A DNA stretch of 64,000 nt from Streptomyces inhibens (GCF_003389455.1 NZ_QUAC01000073.1:1-64000); one strand, 5' to 3'. Shown: positions 1 through 9,633, counted from the first letter of the stretch. The notes: a model not told the origin generated them from the sequence alone. Made by a program: numbers and translations.

Positions 1-509
1 CGGGGAATCACCCCGCTGACCGGCTGTGATCACCACCGACAGCGGCTTCTGCCCCTGCTCGACCGCCAAGTGGATCTTCGTGGTCAGCCCGCCCCGGGAC
101 CGACCGAGCCCGTGGTCGGCCGGCTCGACGGAGACCCCGCCGGGCGGTTCCTTCTGGAGATCCTCCTTTTCGCCGCCCCGGTGGCGTGCTGGTGGGCCCG
201 GCAGACCGTGGAGTCGACGTTCACGTCCCAGGTGATCAGGCCCTTCTCGTCCGCCTCGGACTGGAGCTGGGTGACGATCCGTACCCATGTGCCGTCCCGC
301 TGCCAGCGCCGGAACCGGTCGTGGGCCCGGTCCCACGGCCCGTAACGCTCCGGCACCTCGCGCCACGGGGCACCCGTCCGGGTCCGCCACCGTATGCCGT
401 CTATCAACTGCCGCCGCGTCCACACCGGCGGACGACCCGGCTTGATGCCCTGCGGCAGCAAAGGCTCAAGCCGGGCCCACTGACCGTTCGTCAGATCCCC
501 ATGTCCCAC
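1..509 (-). mobile_element. IS5-family transposase, partial, in two frames
   Basis: DDE transposase of an IS5-type insertion sequence. The GTG start at 509 opens a frame with the usual N-terminal block (LTNGQWARLEPLLP, then WRTRTGAPWREVPERYGPW) and the first catalytic region (WDVNVDSTVCRAHQHATGAAKR). Homology then moves to the -1 frame at about 165-175, continuing as GVSVEPADHGLGRSRGGLTTK and running off the left edge. The switch lies on a short A-rich stretch (GCGAAAAGGAGG on the minus strand). Two-frame transposases with -1 slippage are known in this family, so this could be programmed, or it could be a one-base lesion. The C-terminal third is outside the window. Confidence 0.85.
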
Positions 510-522
510 AGAACGTGATCAT

Positions 523-765
523 TCACAACCAAGATCCACTTTCGCAATAGTCCCTAGGGCCCGCCACACAGATCACCCGCTGACGCCGTAACTGGTCCTT
601 GGCCCGCCGTACGGTGCCCATACCTCCAGAACCGAGTGGCTCCCGCAGCTGATGGCGCCCACCGAGCATCGGCCTCCTGCATGTCAAACTCCCTCGCGCA
701 GCGGCTCGTTGGCCGTTCGCCGGATCGTTCGCGGCCGAACGCACCAGGTCTGCCAGCGGTTCCAC
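523..765 (-). pseudogene. Ser/Thr protein kinase N-terminal remnant
   Basis: From about 669 down to 585 the minus strand encodes LGGRHQLREPLGSGGMGTV followed by RRAKDQL. This is the start of a Hanks-type kinase domain with its glycine-rich ATP loop (GSGGMGTV). The expected next part (the VAVK lysine) is absent: kinase homology stops about where the IS5 element begins. Only about 40 residues of the kinase survive, so it cannot be active. I infer that the IS, or a deletion beside it, destroyed the gene. Confidence 0.6.
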
Positions 766-875
766 ACGGTATCCGGCCGTCTGCGCATCGTTATGCGTGG
801 GTCAGAGGCGCCGTTTCCGTGAGGGAAGCCAGGCGTTAAGCCCTTGAGAAGGCGGGGCGGTGCTGTCGTGGCCGG

Positions 876-1694
876 TTACACGTCGCGTTCGCCGATGGGT
901 TCGGTGTGGAGGAGCTGTTGAACGGTGACGTCCAGGGCGCTGAGCCGACCGCGGGAATGGGGGCCGAGCAGGGCGGCCAGGCGTGGTGCCAGTTCGTGGC
1001 CGGCCGCGTGCATGAGCCCGCTGAACAGGCTCATTCTCGTCTCGGCCAGTTGTTCCTCCAGCGAGGCGACGGTCAGTGATCCGAGCGGCGTGCCGTCGGT
1101 GGGGTCCAGGAGTGCGACGGCGATGCCCCATACGCCCGGGTGGTTCTCGCCGAAGGAGAGGGCGTGGCCCTGTTCGCGGATCCGGCTCAGCGTCTCCCGA
1201 CTGGGGTACCGCTCGGTGGCGGGTTGGGCGGTCAAGATTGCTTCCTGCTGCTCGGCCGGCAGGTGCGCCAGGATGACCAGTCCGCCACAGCCGGAGGTGA
1301 GGGGGGCTCGTTCCCCCAGGGCCACCGTTTCGCGTAGGGGGCTGTTCGGTTTGGGGATGCCTGCCACCAGGACCCGGTTGGCGCCGCTGCGTAGGTGCAT
1401 CGCTGCCGATTCGGCGGTGGTGGCGGCGAGCCGGGCGACGACCGGCTGGACGACCCGCAGGAGGGTTGGGCGGGGTCCCAGAAGGAAGGACAGGGCTACG
1501 GCCCGGCTCCCGAGGCGATAGCCGCTGCGGCCGAGGTGGTCGACGTATCCGTCCTCTTCCAGCAACTTCAGGATCCGGAAGGTCTGGGACTGCGACAGCC
1601 CCACACGCGCGGCGACGGCCCGCAGACTCACGGGCTGCTCCATGCCCGACATCAACTCCAGGATGCGCAGTCCGCGCATCGGCCCTTCTGCCAT
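876..1694 (-). CDS. IclR-family transcriptional regulator
   Basis: 272 aa, the usual length for IclR. The N-terminal winged helix (about residues 5-65) carries ISVLELMS-like text (LRILELMSGMEQPVSL), then RAVAARVGLSQSQTFRILKL and YRLGSR. The C-terminal effector domain spans about 80-255. IclR proteins bind small carboxylic acids and usually control the adjacent catabolic operon. This gene is divergent from the BASS transporter at 1826, with a clear inverted repeat between them, so it most likely controls the 1826-7401 cassette. Effector and sign of control cannot be read from the sequence. Confidence 0.9.
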   Translation of the reverse strand: MAEGPMRGLRILELMSGMEQPVSLRAVAARVGLSQSQTFRILKLLEEDGYVDHLGRSGYRLGSRAVALSFLLGPRPTLLRVVQPVVARLAATTAESAAMHLRSGANRVLVAGIPKPNSPLRETVALGERAPLTSGCGGLVILAHLPAEQQEAILTAQPATERYPSRETLSRIREQGHALSFGENHPGVWGIAVALLDPTDGTPLGSLTVASLEEQLAETRMSLFSGLMHAAGHELAPRLAALLGPHSRGRLSALDVTVQQLLHTEPIGERDV

Positions 1695-1713
1695 GCGGCG
1701 ACGCTAGGACCGT

Positions 1714-1732
1714 ACTTGCGTGTGATGCAAGT
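1714..1732. promoter_or_regulatory. Candidate IclR operator
   Basis: Perfect 6-bp inverted repeat ACTTGC / GCAAGT with a 7-bp spacer, in the divergent gap between the IclR gene (start 1694) and the transporter gene (start 1826). Size and position suit an IclR dimer site; binding is inferred. Confidence 0.5.
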
Positions 1733-1825
1733 TGCGTGGACGCCGTTCGCGTAGCTGGGAGGAAATAAGGGCGTCACACGAGAAGACGATGTCGTGCACG
1801 TCGACCAAACCGAGGAGTCGGCCCG

Positions 1826-2722
1826 ATGAACCTGGTGACACTGGGCCTGCCGGCCGCTCTCGGCGTGATCATGCTGGGGATCGGCCTCACCCTCACCCCA
1901 GCCGACTTCCGGCGTATAGGGCGGCATCCCAAGGCGGTAGGGGTGGCTCTGGTAGTGCAGCTGGTTCTGCTGCCGCTGGTCTGCTTCGGTCTGGTGCACC
2001 TCTTCCGGCTGGCTTCCGTTCTCGCGGTCGGGATGATGCTGCTGGCGGCGTGTCCCGGCGGCCCGAAAGCCAACGTACTCAGTCACATCTTCGGCGGGGA
2101 TGTCGCCCTGAGCATCTCCCTCACCGCGGTCAACTCGGTTATCGCCGCTTTCACGCTGCCGGTCAGCTACAACTTTGCCGCGCACGCGTTCACGCCAGGT
2201 GCAGCGGGCCTCGGTCTGCAGTTCGGCAAGGTCCTGGAGGTCTTTGCCGAGGCCCTGGTGCCAGTGGTGGTCGGAATGGCGGTGCGCCGTCTGCGGCCGG
2301 CTGCGGCCCGGGCGGTGGTCCGGCCGGTGCGGATCGGTTCGGTCGTCCTGCTGGTGGCCGTCATCCTCGCAGCCGTCGTGCAGAACCTTGACTTGCTGTC
2401 GAAGCACGTGAGTGACCTTGCCGGGGTCACCCTTACCTTCGGCCTGATCAGCCTCGCCAGCGGCTTCGCCATTCCCCGGGCGTTCGGATTCACCCACGCG
2501 CAGGCCGTCTCCGCGGCCTTCGAGATCGGCGTGCACAACGCGGTGGTCGCCATCGTCATCGCTCAGACGGTTATCGGCAGCCCCGAGATGGCGCTGCCCG
2601 CCGGGATCTACACCCTGATCATGCAGCCGCTGGCGGTGGCGTTCGGGTTCCTGCTGCGCGCTGCCGCGCGGCGGTCCAAGGCCGCCGCCACTCCTGCCCC
2701 CAGCCCCGCAGCACGGGCCTGA
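1826..2722 (+). CDS. BASS/SBF-type sodium:organic anion symporter
   Basis: 298 aa membrane protein with about nine hydrophobic segments. It begins MNLVTLGLPAALGVIMLGIG and contains MMLLAACPGGPKANVLSHI, matching the BASS/SBF motif region (typical AACPGG...SN). BASS members import bile acids, pantoate, 2-keto acids or other organic anions with sodium. A GAGGAG ribosome site lies before the ATG. It is first in a same-strand series with dehydratase and lyase genes, so the likely cargo is a branched or unsaturated di- or tricarboxylate processed by them. Divergent from the IclR gene. Confidence 0.85.
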   Translation: MNLVTLGLPAALGVIMLGIGLTLTPADFRRIGRHPKAVGVALVVQLVLLPLVCFGLVHLFRLASVLAVGMMLLAACPGGPKANVLSHIFGGDVALSISLTAVNSVIAAFTLPVSYNFAAHAFTPGAAGLGLQFGKVLEVFAEALVPVVVGMAVRRLRPAAARAVVRPVRIGSVVLLVAVILAAVVQNLDLLSKHVSDLAGVTLTFGLISLASGFAIPRAFGFTHAQAVSAAFEIGVHNAVVAIVIAQTVIGSPEMALPAGIYTLIMQPLAVAFGFLLRAAARRSKAAATPAPSPAARA

Positions 2723-2798
2723 TCTCCTCACCGCCCCTCTTCACAGGGCGGCAAGAGCCACCTCCCGTTCCACCGGCACCCAGCAGAAAGAGCACACC

Positions 2799-3185
2799 AT
2801 GGCCAGAGCGTTCCTCACCGGCGACATCAACCTGATGCACGTCGGCGACCTCGCGGTCCCCCGGCGGCAGGGCTCGGCCCTCCTGGGCGAGGCGGACGCC
2901 GTCTTCTCCAACCTTGAGTGCATGCTGCACCGCTCGCCGCATACGCACGCCGTCGAGCATGAGGGCTTCTTCGCCGATCCCGACATCGGGGCGGCCGTCC
3001 TCAAGCAGGGCTACAGCGGCGCGGCCGGCATGGCGAACGACATCAACTACGGCGAGGAAGCGATCCTCGGCTCGCTTTCCACCCTGACGCACGGCATCCC
3101 GCATGCGCCGCGTCTTGCTGTCCTGCCGGGACACACCGCCTACGAGGTGCCCACGTACCAGTACAACTCTGCGATCCCCCGGTGA
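2799..3185 (+). pseudogene. CapA-like (PGA_cap) protein remnant
   Basis: 128 aa where the family usually has about 350-400. The start resembles the CapA metallophosphatase fold (FLTGDINLMHVGD, then VFSNLECMLHRSP and ANDINYGEEAIL). After HGIPHA the text jumps to LAVLPGHTAYEVPTYQYN, which belongs later in such proteins, so an internal segment appears deleted. The frame stops at 3183-3185, leaving no C-terminal half. The following bases to 3276 stay open (VNNDTGRNTIVAAVDSLDNA...) but were not recognised. Lying inside an otherwise coherent catabolic operon, it looks like an inactive passenger. Confidence 0.6.
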
Positions 3186-3276
3186 ACAACGACACCGGCC
3201 GCAACACGATCGTCGCCGCCGTCGACTCCCTGGACAATGCCGCCGACCTCAACGCCCTCACCAAGACGGTGATCCG

Positions 3277-4707
3277 ATGACCGGTACAACAAACAGCAAG
3301 GCGAACAGCGCCCCAGGGCCCACCGGGCAACTCGCCTCCTGGGTCGAGACCCTGACCTGGGACGCGATCCCCGCCTACGTCCAGGATCGCGCGATCGACC
3401 TCCTGCTCGACGGCATCGCCTGCGCGCTCGTCGGCGCACAGCTGCCGTGGTCACGAATCGCCACGGACTCCGTCCTGGCACTCGAAGGTGCCGGCGACTG
3501 CCCCGTCATCGGCACCGGCCGCACCACGAGCGCCCCCGCCGCGGCCGTACTGAACAGCACGTTCATCCAGGGCTTCGAACTGGACGATTTCCACCCCCTG
3601 GCCCCGCTGCACAGCGCCTCACTCGTTTTCCCGGCACTGTTCTCCACCGCCTCGCTCCTCGGGCGTCCGGTCTCCGGCCGGGATCTGCTCACCGCGGCCG
3701 TCGCCGGCTTCGAGACCGGCCCGCGTGTGGGCCACGCGCTGCACGGCTCCGAGATGCTCTCGCGCGGCTGGCACTCCGGTGCCGTTTTCGGCACCCTGCC
3801 TGCCGCGATGGCCGCCGGCAAGCTGCGCACTCTGCCGGCGGACCGGCTGGAGGACGCCCTGGGCTTCGCCGCGACCCAGTCGGCCGGCCTGATGTCCGCG
3901 CAGTACGAGGCGATGGGCAAGCGCATGCAGCACGGATTCGCCGCCCGCAACGGCTTCTACGCCGCCGGCCTGGCAGCCGGCGGGTACACCGGCATCAAGC
4001 GGGTCTTCGAGCGCGAGTACGGCGGCTTCCTCGCGGTCTACGGCGAGGGCCACGACCCGCGGCCCGACCGGATCACCAAGGGCCTCGGCCAGGACTGGGA
4101 GACCACGTTCATCATGGTCAAGTCCTACGCCGTGATGGGCGGCCTGCACGGCGCCGTCCAGGCCGCACGGGCGCTGCGCGAACGCGTTGACCCCGCGCAG
4201 ATCGAGCGCATCGACCTGCGGGTGGGCAACGTGGTCTACCACCACGGATGGTGGCGCCCCGAGCGACCGCTGACCGCGATCGGCGGTCAGATGAACATCG
4301 GCTACGCCACCGCCGTCGCGCTGCTGGACGGCACCGCGCTGCCCGAGCAGTTCACCGAGGCCCGGCTCGACGCCGACGACGTGTGGGCACTGGTGGACCG
4401 CACCCACGTGACCCTCGACCCGAAGATCGACGCGCTCCCGCTTATGGAGCGCTTCAGCACCTACCTCGACATCACCCTGCGCGACGGCAGCGTGCTCTGC
4501 GAGGCCGTCATCAGCCCGCACGGCAACCCGCTCGACCCCATCACCCGCGACGAGGTCGTCGACAAGTACCGCGCCCTGACCGCACGCGTCCTCGGCCCCG
4601 ACCGGCAAGCCGTGATCGAGAAAACCGTCCTTGCCATCGCCGACGCCGACGACATCCGTCCCCTCATCGACCTGCTGGCGCCCGCCGTTGGCCGCGTACT
4701 CGACTAG
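3277..4707 (+). CDS. MmgE/PrpD-family protein
   Basis: 476 aa, normal length. The family includes 2-methylcitrate dehydratase (PrpD), cis-aconitate decarboxylase and iminodisuccinate epimerase; substrates are small polycarboxylates. Family blocks seen: LLDGIACALVGAQLPW, FIQGFELDDFHP (the conserved D-D-x-H region), RGWHSGAVFGTLPAA and a C-terminal alpha/beta domain with DIVR-like text. I chose the ATG at 3277 because upstream in-frame codons lack family similarity. The lyase gene follows 8 bp downstream. Together with the lyase and LeuCD-like proteins it suggests a dehydration/rehydration/cleavage route, but the exact reaction is not deducible. Confidence 0.85.
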   Translation: MTGTTNSKANSAPGPTGQLASWVETLTWDAIPAYVQDRAIDLLLDGIACALVGAQLPWSRIATDSVLALEGAGDCPVIGTGRTTSAPAAAVLNSTFIQGFELDDFHPLAPLHSASLVFPALFSTASLLGRPVSGRDLLTAAVAGFETGPRVGHALHGSEMLSRGWHSGAVFGTLPAAMAAGKLRTLPADRLEDALGFAATQSAGLMSAQYEAMGKRMQHGFAARNGFYAAGLAAGGYTGIKRVFEREYGGFLAVYGEGHDPRPDRITKGLGQDWETTFIMVKSYAVMGGLHGAVQAARALRERVDPAQIERIDLRVGNVVYHHGWWRPERPLTAIGGQMNIGYATAVALLDGTALPEQFTEARLDADDVWALVDRTHVTLDPKIDALPLMERFSTYLDITLRDGSVLCEAVISPHGNPLDPITRDEVVDKYRALTARVLGPDRQAVIEKTVLAIADADDIRPLIDLLAPAVGRVLD

Positions 4708-4715
4708 GAATTCCC

Positions 4716-5591
4716 ATGACGACACCAGCCCGCGCGTCCCTACGGCGCATGATCGACGAAAAGCAACTCGTCGTCGCACCAGGGGTCTTCGACGGTATCT
4801 CCGCCCAGCTGGCCAAGCGCACCGGCCACCACGCCGCCTACCTCACCGGCGCCGGGGTCGCCGCTTCCGGTTTCGGCTTGCCCGACATCGGCCTGGTCAC
4901 CCAGACCGAGATGACCGGACGAGCCCGGATGATGGTGCGCGCCTTGGGCGACGTGCCGCTCATCGCCGACGCCGACACCGGATACGGCGCGCCGATCAAC
5001 GTCACCCGCACCGTCCAGGAGTACGAAGCCGCCGGCGTGGCCGCGATCCAGCTGGAGGACCAGGCCTTCCCCAAGCGCTGCGGCCACCTCCCCGACAAGG
5101 AGCTGGTCAGCCCCGAACAGTTCGAGCTGACCCTGCGCGCGGCGCTCGACGCCCGCACCGACGCCGGCATGCTCGTCATCGCGCGCACCGACGCCCGCGG
5201 GCCGCTGGGCCTGGACGAGGCCATCGACCGGGCCAGTCGCTATGCCGCCGCCGGCGCCGACGTCATCTTCATCGAAGCCCCCCAGGACACCGCGGAGATC
5301 GAACGCATCGCCGCCGAGGTCCAGGCGCCGCTGCTCCTCAACCTCGTCATCGGCGGCCTCACGCCGCTGGAGTCCGCCGAGCGGTTGCAGGAACTGGGCT
5401 ACGCCATCGCCATCCACCCCTCCGCGCTGCTCGCCCACGCGGCCCTCGGCATGCTCTCGTCGCTGTGCGAGCTGAACGGCAAGGAAGTGGGCCCCTTCCT
5501 GCCGGCCGGACCCGAGGACTTCTTCAACCTGGTCGGCATGGCCGAGTGGTTCGAGATCGGCGAGCGCTACCGCACGGAGGCACAGGCATGA
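4716..5591 (+). CDS. Isocitrate lyase/PEP mutase superfamily carbon-carbon lyase
   Basis: 291 aa, the size of methylisocitrate lyase (PrpB) or 2,3-dimethylmalate lyase and much shorter than isocitrate lyase. The catalytic loop is intact: KRCGH at residues 120-124, with Cys122 as the expected proton donor. DADTGYG (85-91) supplies Mg-binding aspartates and IQLEDQ the next acidic ligand. These enzymes split 2-hydroxy di- or tricarboxylates to pyruvate, glyoxylate or similar plus a smaller acid. The stop overlaps the next start by 4 bp (ATGA at 5588), so it is translationally coupled to the LeuC-like gene. Confidence 0.88.
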   Translation: MTTPARASLRRMIDEKQLVVAPGVFDGISAQLAKRTGHHAAYLTGAGVAASGFGLPDIGLVTQTEMTGRARMMVRALGDVPLIADADTGYGAPINVTRTVQEYEAAGVAAIQLEDQAFPKRCGHLPDKELVSPEQFELTLRAALDARTDAGMLVIARTDARGPLGLDEAIDRASRYAAAGADVIFIEAPQDTAEIERIAAEVQAPLLLNLVIGGLTPLESAERLQELGYAIAIHPSALLAHAALGMLSSLCELNGKEVGPFLPAGPEDFFNLVGMAEWFEIGERYRTEAQA

Positions 5592-6841
5592 GCACCGGCA
5601 TGACGATGATCGAGAAGATCCTGGCCCGCAAGGCCGGGCTGGCACAAGCGCACGCCGGCGACACGGTGACCGTGGACGTCGACATGGCCGTACTCATCGA
5701 CCTCCAATTCGCCACCATGTGGATCCCGCCCACGCGGATCCACGACCCCGACAAGACCGCGATCGTGATGGACCACGCCGTGCCGGCCCCGACCCTGAAG
5801 GACGCCACCGGCGGCCCGCTGGCCCGCACCTTCGCCGCCGACTTCGGCATCAAGAAGTTCTACGACGTCGGCCGGCACGGCATCTGCCACCAGGTCATCG
5901 CCGAGAACGGCCTCGCCAGACCCGGCGAGATCCTCGCGTGCACCGACTCCCACACCTGCGCCGGCGGCGCCTTCAACACCGCCGCCCGCGGCCTCGGCCC
6001 GGCGGAGGTCTACTCGATCCTGTGCACCGGCACCACCTGGTTCCAGATCGCCCCCACCGTCCGCTACGAACTCGTGGGCACCCGGCCGGACACCGTCAGC
6101 GGCAAGGACATCTTCCTGCACATCGCCCACCAGTACGGCGACGCCACCAACCAGAACCTCGAATACGGCGGCCCAGGTCTGGCCAGCATCCCCCTCAACG
6201 ACCGCCGCACCATAGCCACCCAGGGCGCCGAAATCTCCGCGGACTTCAGCACCTTCGGCGTCGACGACCTCCTCGCCGACCACCTCGCCGAGCGAGGCGT
6301 CACCGGCTACCAGGCGGCCGACGCCGACCCCGACGCGACCTACCTCGACGTGCGCACCATCGACCTGTCCACGCTCCAGCCCTACGTCGCCCGCCCCGGA
6401 ACCGTCAGCCGCAACGGCGTACCTGTCTCCCAGATCGAGCCCCGCAGGATCGACCAGGCCTTCATCGGCTCGTGTGCCAACGGCCAGCTCGAAGACCTGC
6501 GCATCGCCGCCTCCATCCTGCGCGGCAGGCAGGTCGCCCCCGGCGTGAGACTGCTGATCACCCCCGCCTCCCAGCAGGTCTACCGAGACGCGATGCGCGC
6601 CGGCTACCTCCAGGACCTCGCCGACGCCGGAGCCGTCGTCACGAACTCCACCTGCGGCGCCTGCTTCGGCTACCACATGGGTGTCGTCGGCCCCGGAGAG
6701 GTCTGCATCACCTCCAGCACCCGCAACTTCAGCGGCCGCATGGGCAGCACCGAAGCCGAGATCTACATGGCCTCGCCCGCCACCGTGGCAGCCTCCGCCG
6801 TCGCCGGCTTCATCACCGACCCGAGGAACGTGAACTCATGA
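5588..6841 (+). CDS. LeuC-like aconitase-family hydratase large subunit
   Basis: 417 aa, matching LeuC/homoaconitase large subunits. The 4Fe-4S cysteines sit in the expected contexts: CTDSHTC near residue 118, GSCANG near 295 and CGACFG near 356. Two-subunit members add or remove water across a double bond in isopropylmalate, citraconate/citramalate, homoaconitate or dimethylmaleate. The start overlaps the lyase stop (ATGA), and its own stop overlaps the LeuD-like start the same way. A catabolic hydratase supplying the lyase is more likely than leucine biosynthesis, given the neighbours. Confidence 0.88.
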   Translation: MSTGMTMIEKILARKAGLAQAHAGDTVTVDVDMAVLIDLQFATMWIPPTRIHDPDKTAIVMDHAVPAPTLKDATGGPLARTFAADFGIKKFYDVGRHGICHQVIAENGLARPGEILACTDSHTCAGGAFNTAARGLGPAEVYSILCTGTTWFQIAPTVRYELVGTRPDTVSGKDIFLHIAHQYGDATNQNLEYGGPGLASIPLNDRRTIATQGAEISADFSTFGVDDLLADHLAERGVTGYQAADADPDATYLDVRTIDLSTLQPYVARPGTVSRNGVPVSQIEPRRIDQAFIGSCANGQLEDLRIAASILRGRQVAPGVRLLITPASQQVYRDAMRAGYLQDLADAGAVVTNSTCGACFGYHMGVVGPGEVCITSSTRNFSGRMGSTEAEIYMASPATVAASAVAGFITDPRNVNS

Positions 6842-7401
6842 CCGACCTCACCGTCACCGGACGGGTGTGGGTGTTCGGGGACTCCCTGAACACCGACGCC
6901 ATGTACCCAGCACACGCCATGAAACTGGACGTCTCCGAAGCAGCGAAGCACGTCTTCCACGCCGTGCGACCCGGCTGGACCGAGCAGGTCTCTCCCGGCG
7001 ACATCGTCGTGGCGGGCAAGAACTTCGGAGTCGGCTCCTCGCGCCCCGTCGCTGCGCTGTTCAACCAGCTCGGGGTCGCCGCCCTGGTGGCCGAGGAGTT
7101 CAACTCACTGTTCTTCCGCAACGCGGTGAACGCCGGACTGCCGGCCATGACCATCCCGGACGCCACCCAGCTGTTCCACGACAAGGACACCGCCGGCCTC
7201 GACTTCCCGGCCGGCACATGGAGCAACCAGACCACAGGCACCACCGGCCAGGTGCAGCCCCTCGCCCCCCTTATTCTGGAAATCCTGGCCGGCGGCGGCG
7301 TACTGCCCAGGCTCGCCGAACAGGGTTTCCTCCCGCCTGAACTCGCCGACACCCTGCGCTCGCCCGCACTACAGGCCCAAGCCGCAGGCAGTGGCACCTG
7401 A
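6838..7401 (+). CDS. LeuD-like hydratase small subunit
   Basis: 187 aa, typical for LeuD swivelling domains. It contains [18 protein letters not shown] near the N terminus and [14 protein letters not shown], the loop that contacts the substrate acid in aconitase-family enzymes. Start ATG overlaps the preceding stop by 4 bp, so it should form a 1:1 complex with the 5588-6841 product. Most LeuD proteins have a shorter C-terminus; the last 40 residues ([20 protein letters not shown]) resemble homoaconitase-like small subunits. Last gene of the cassette. Confidence 0.87.
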   Translation: MTDLTVTGRVWVFGDSLNTDAMYPAHAMKLDVSEAAKHVFHAVRPGWTEQVSPGDIVVAGKNFGVGSSRPVAALFNQLGVAALVAEEFNSLFFRNAVNAGLPAMTIPDATQLFHDKDTAGLDFPAGTWSNQTTGTTGQVQPLAPLILEILAGGGVLPRLAEQGFLPPELADTLRSPALQAQAAGSGT

Positions 7402-7656
7402 CAGAGACAGACCGAGCAGCAGCCTGGGGCGATGCGGATGAGAGCACGTCCGGCACATTTCTTAGCATCAATCAGCGCCCCGTCGCTGCATCTTGCAGGG
7501 GCACACAGTGCCAGTGGGCCGTGCAACTGCTCCGGCAGCCTCAACCAGCCCAGCCCAGCCCAGCCCGGAGCCCCGAAGAGCCGGTTCACCGCCCGGGCGC
7601 CCGCGCCGGACGGAGCGACCTCGACACCGTAACCTTCCGCTATTCCAGGAACCCCC

Positions 7657-8364
7657 ATGCCCTTCCTTGCCCCCGGCGTCCTGCACGTCGCCACCACCAA
7701 GCGCGACAACGCCTTCCTCCTAGACGGCGACGACGGCCTCACACTGGTCGACGTTGGCTGGAGCAGCGCCCCGAAGAAGCTGCTCGACGTCGTCGCCGAG
7801 CGCCGCCTCAAACCCACCGACATCAAACGGATCGTGCTCACCCACGCCCACCCCGACCACGTCCAAGGGGCCTCCGAATTGCGGCGCCTGACAGGAGCGC
7901 AGGTTGTCATCCACCGCGATGACGCCGACTGGCTGCCGGTCGGCCGCGTTCCCGCACACGGCCGCTTTGGCGCCCTGGGGCGCATCATCGACCGGCTACC
8001 CAAGCTGCACTGGACGCCCTTCACCGCGGACCGGACGGTGACCGACGGAGAGCTGATCGACGGATCGGACGGCTTGCGGGTCATCCACACCCCGGGCCAC
8101 AGTCCCGGCCATATCGTGCTCCACCATGAGCCCAGCAGCACCATCCTGGTCGGGGACGCAGTCTTCCACCGCGGCGAACTCGCCTTGGGGCCGGCCGCGC
8201 TGGCCGCCGACCCGAGCCTGCGCGTAGAAAGCCTCACCCGCGTACCCGCCGATATCCACGCGGTTGGCTTCGCACACGGCGCACCTCTGAAGCACGCAGG
8301 CGTCGACGCCTTCCAGGAGTTCCTGGCCCGGCTTCGCCAACCCCCCGCGACGACAGCCTCCTGA
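7657..8364 (+). CDS. MBL-fold metallo-hydrolase
   Basis: 235 aa. It has the metallo-beta-lactamase fold signature THAHPDH at about residues 62-68, HTPGHSPGH near 147-155 supplying the third ligand, GDAVFH for the bridging Asp, and GFAHG with the last His. This is the glyoxalase-II/hydrolase branch and its substrate is unknown. It starts 255 bp after the LeuD-like gene with its own leader, so it may or may not belong to the cassette. Confidence 0.88.
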   Translation: MPFLAPGVLHVATTKRDNAFLLDGDDGLTLVDVGWSSAPKKLLDVVAERRLKPTDIKRIVLTHAHPDHVQGASELRRLTGAQVVIHRDDADWLPVGRVPAHGRFGALGRIIDRLPKLHWTPFTADRTVTDGELIDGSDGLRVIHTPGHSPGHIVLHHEPSSTILVGDAVFHRGELALGPAALAADPSLRVESLTRVPADIHAVGFAHGAPLKHAGVDAFQEFLARLRQPPATTAS

Positions 8365-8479
8365 CCGATCTGAACTGGGAGTGGCGATCTTGGTCCGCAC
8401 AGTTGCCACATCCCACTCGCGAAGATGACCACCCTGGGCCTCTGGTCGAGAGGCCGCACCGATAGGCGTGGTGGTGGTG

Positions 8480-8572
8480 CCCCGGTAGCAGTACAGGCAC
8501 AGGTCTTGGTGATCATGGAGTTGCGACGCTCTGTGATTGCCGGGGAGATCTGTGCCTGTACTGCTACCGGGG
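8480..8572. repeat. 23-bp perfect inverted repeat at transposase start
   Basis: Arms 8480-8502 and 8550-8572 are exact reverse complements (23 of 23), separated by 47 bp. The right arm encodes VPVLLPG, the first residues of the decayed transposase at 8551. The left arm therefore is either an inverted copy of that gene start or one half of a hairpin covering the start codon. Confidence 0.9.
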
Positions 8573-9357
8573 CTGACTGAACCGCTCTGGGGCCAATTCG
8601 CCGCTCCGTTGCCCGAGCGACCGGCCTACGCCGCGACCCATCCCTTGGGCTGCCACCGCCCACGCATCAGCGACCGGATCGTCTTCGACAAGATGCTGCA
8701 GCTCCTGCGATTCGGCTGCTCCTACCAGGCGATCGCCGACACGACCTGCTCGGCCACCACGATCCGCAACCATCGCGACGAGTGGCGCGCTGGAGGCCTA
8801 CGACCGGATCGTCGGCCTCGTCCTCGACCAGATCGCCGTCGACGGCTCCATCGCCAAAGCCCGCGGCGGCGGAGAGGTCGCAGGGCGCTCACCGATCCAT
8901 CGCGGCAAACAGGGCCTGAAACGCTCAGGCATGACGGATGGTTACGGAATCCCGCTGGGCGCCCGCCGGCCGGAGCGAACCGCCACGATTCCCCGCTACT
9001 CGCCCCGACCCTGGACTGCCTGGACGCCCCGGGACCGCTGCCCGGCGACATCACCGTGCACCTGGACGCCGGCTACGACTCGGACAAGACCCGCGCCCTG
9101 CTCGACGAACGCGGCCTGCACGGCCGCATCGCGCACAAGGGCGAGAAGGCACTGATCCAGGCAAGCCAGAGGTGGCACGTCGAACGGACGCACGCCGGCA
9201 GAACGCCTTCCACCGCCTCGCCCGCTGCTACGAACGCCGAGCCACCGTCATCGACGCCTTCTTCGACCTCGCCGACACCATCATCACCGTGCGCAGCCTG
9301 ATCCGTCGGACATGGACGCCCCACCGCTGGGACGAACGCCCGGACCGCCGCCCCTGA
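8551..9357 (+). pseudogene. Decayed IS5-type transposase
   Basis: Starts at GTG 8551 with VPVLLPGLTEPLWGQFAA, then the HTH region CSYQAIADTTCSATTIRN. A deletion after RDEW (about 8778) removes the linker. The catalytic part continues in another frame with RIVGLVLDQIAVDGSIAKA and GKQGLKRSGMTDGYG. It shifts again to DITVHLDAGYDSDKTRALLDE, and the C terminus (AFHRLARCYERRATVIDAFF, FDLADTIITVRSLIRRTW) is in a third frame up to 9357. With one deletion and at least two shifts it cannot make transposase. It differs in sequence from the IS5 element at the left edge. Confidence 0.85.
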
Positions 9358-9391
9358 CCACTCGCCTACCTGCGCGGCCACTGAGCCCCCC

Positions 9392-9592
9392 TTGACCGAC
9401 GCAGAAAGCCAGTACCGGCTGCGGCGGCACTGGCGGATAGCAGTGCTCGTCACATTGCTGTTCGAGCTTGTGGCGGCGCTCTTGGCATTGCTGGGAATGG
9501 CCTGGTGGTGCTGCCTGTTCGAGGTCCTGCTCGGGCTCAGCATCCCTTGCATCATTCTCCGGCCCGCGTATCGAAGCCGGGGGCGGGACTGA
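9392..9592 (+). CDS. Small two-helix membrane protein, hypothetical
   Basis: 66 aa from a TTG start, preceded by a weak ribosome site. A basic N terminus (YRLRRHWR) is followed by two hydrophobic stretches, about residues 15-32 and 36-57, so it would be an integral membrane peptide. No family recognised. It sits between a dead transposase and the amidase terminator side; it could be a chance reading frame. Confidence 0.35.
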   Translation: MTDAESQYRLRRHWRIAVLVTLLFELVAALLALLGMAWWCCLFEVLLGLSIPCIILRPAYRSRGRD

Positions 9593-9633
9593 CCAGTCGG
9601 CTGCGCTTGGGGGGCTGTCCGGGTGTCGTGACG

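Noticed and set aside
3277..7401. Methylcitrate cycle (prpBCD) assignment
   Set aside because: No methylcitrate synthase, and the LeuC/LeuD pair is not part of the classical cycle.
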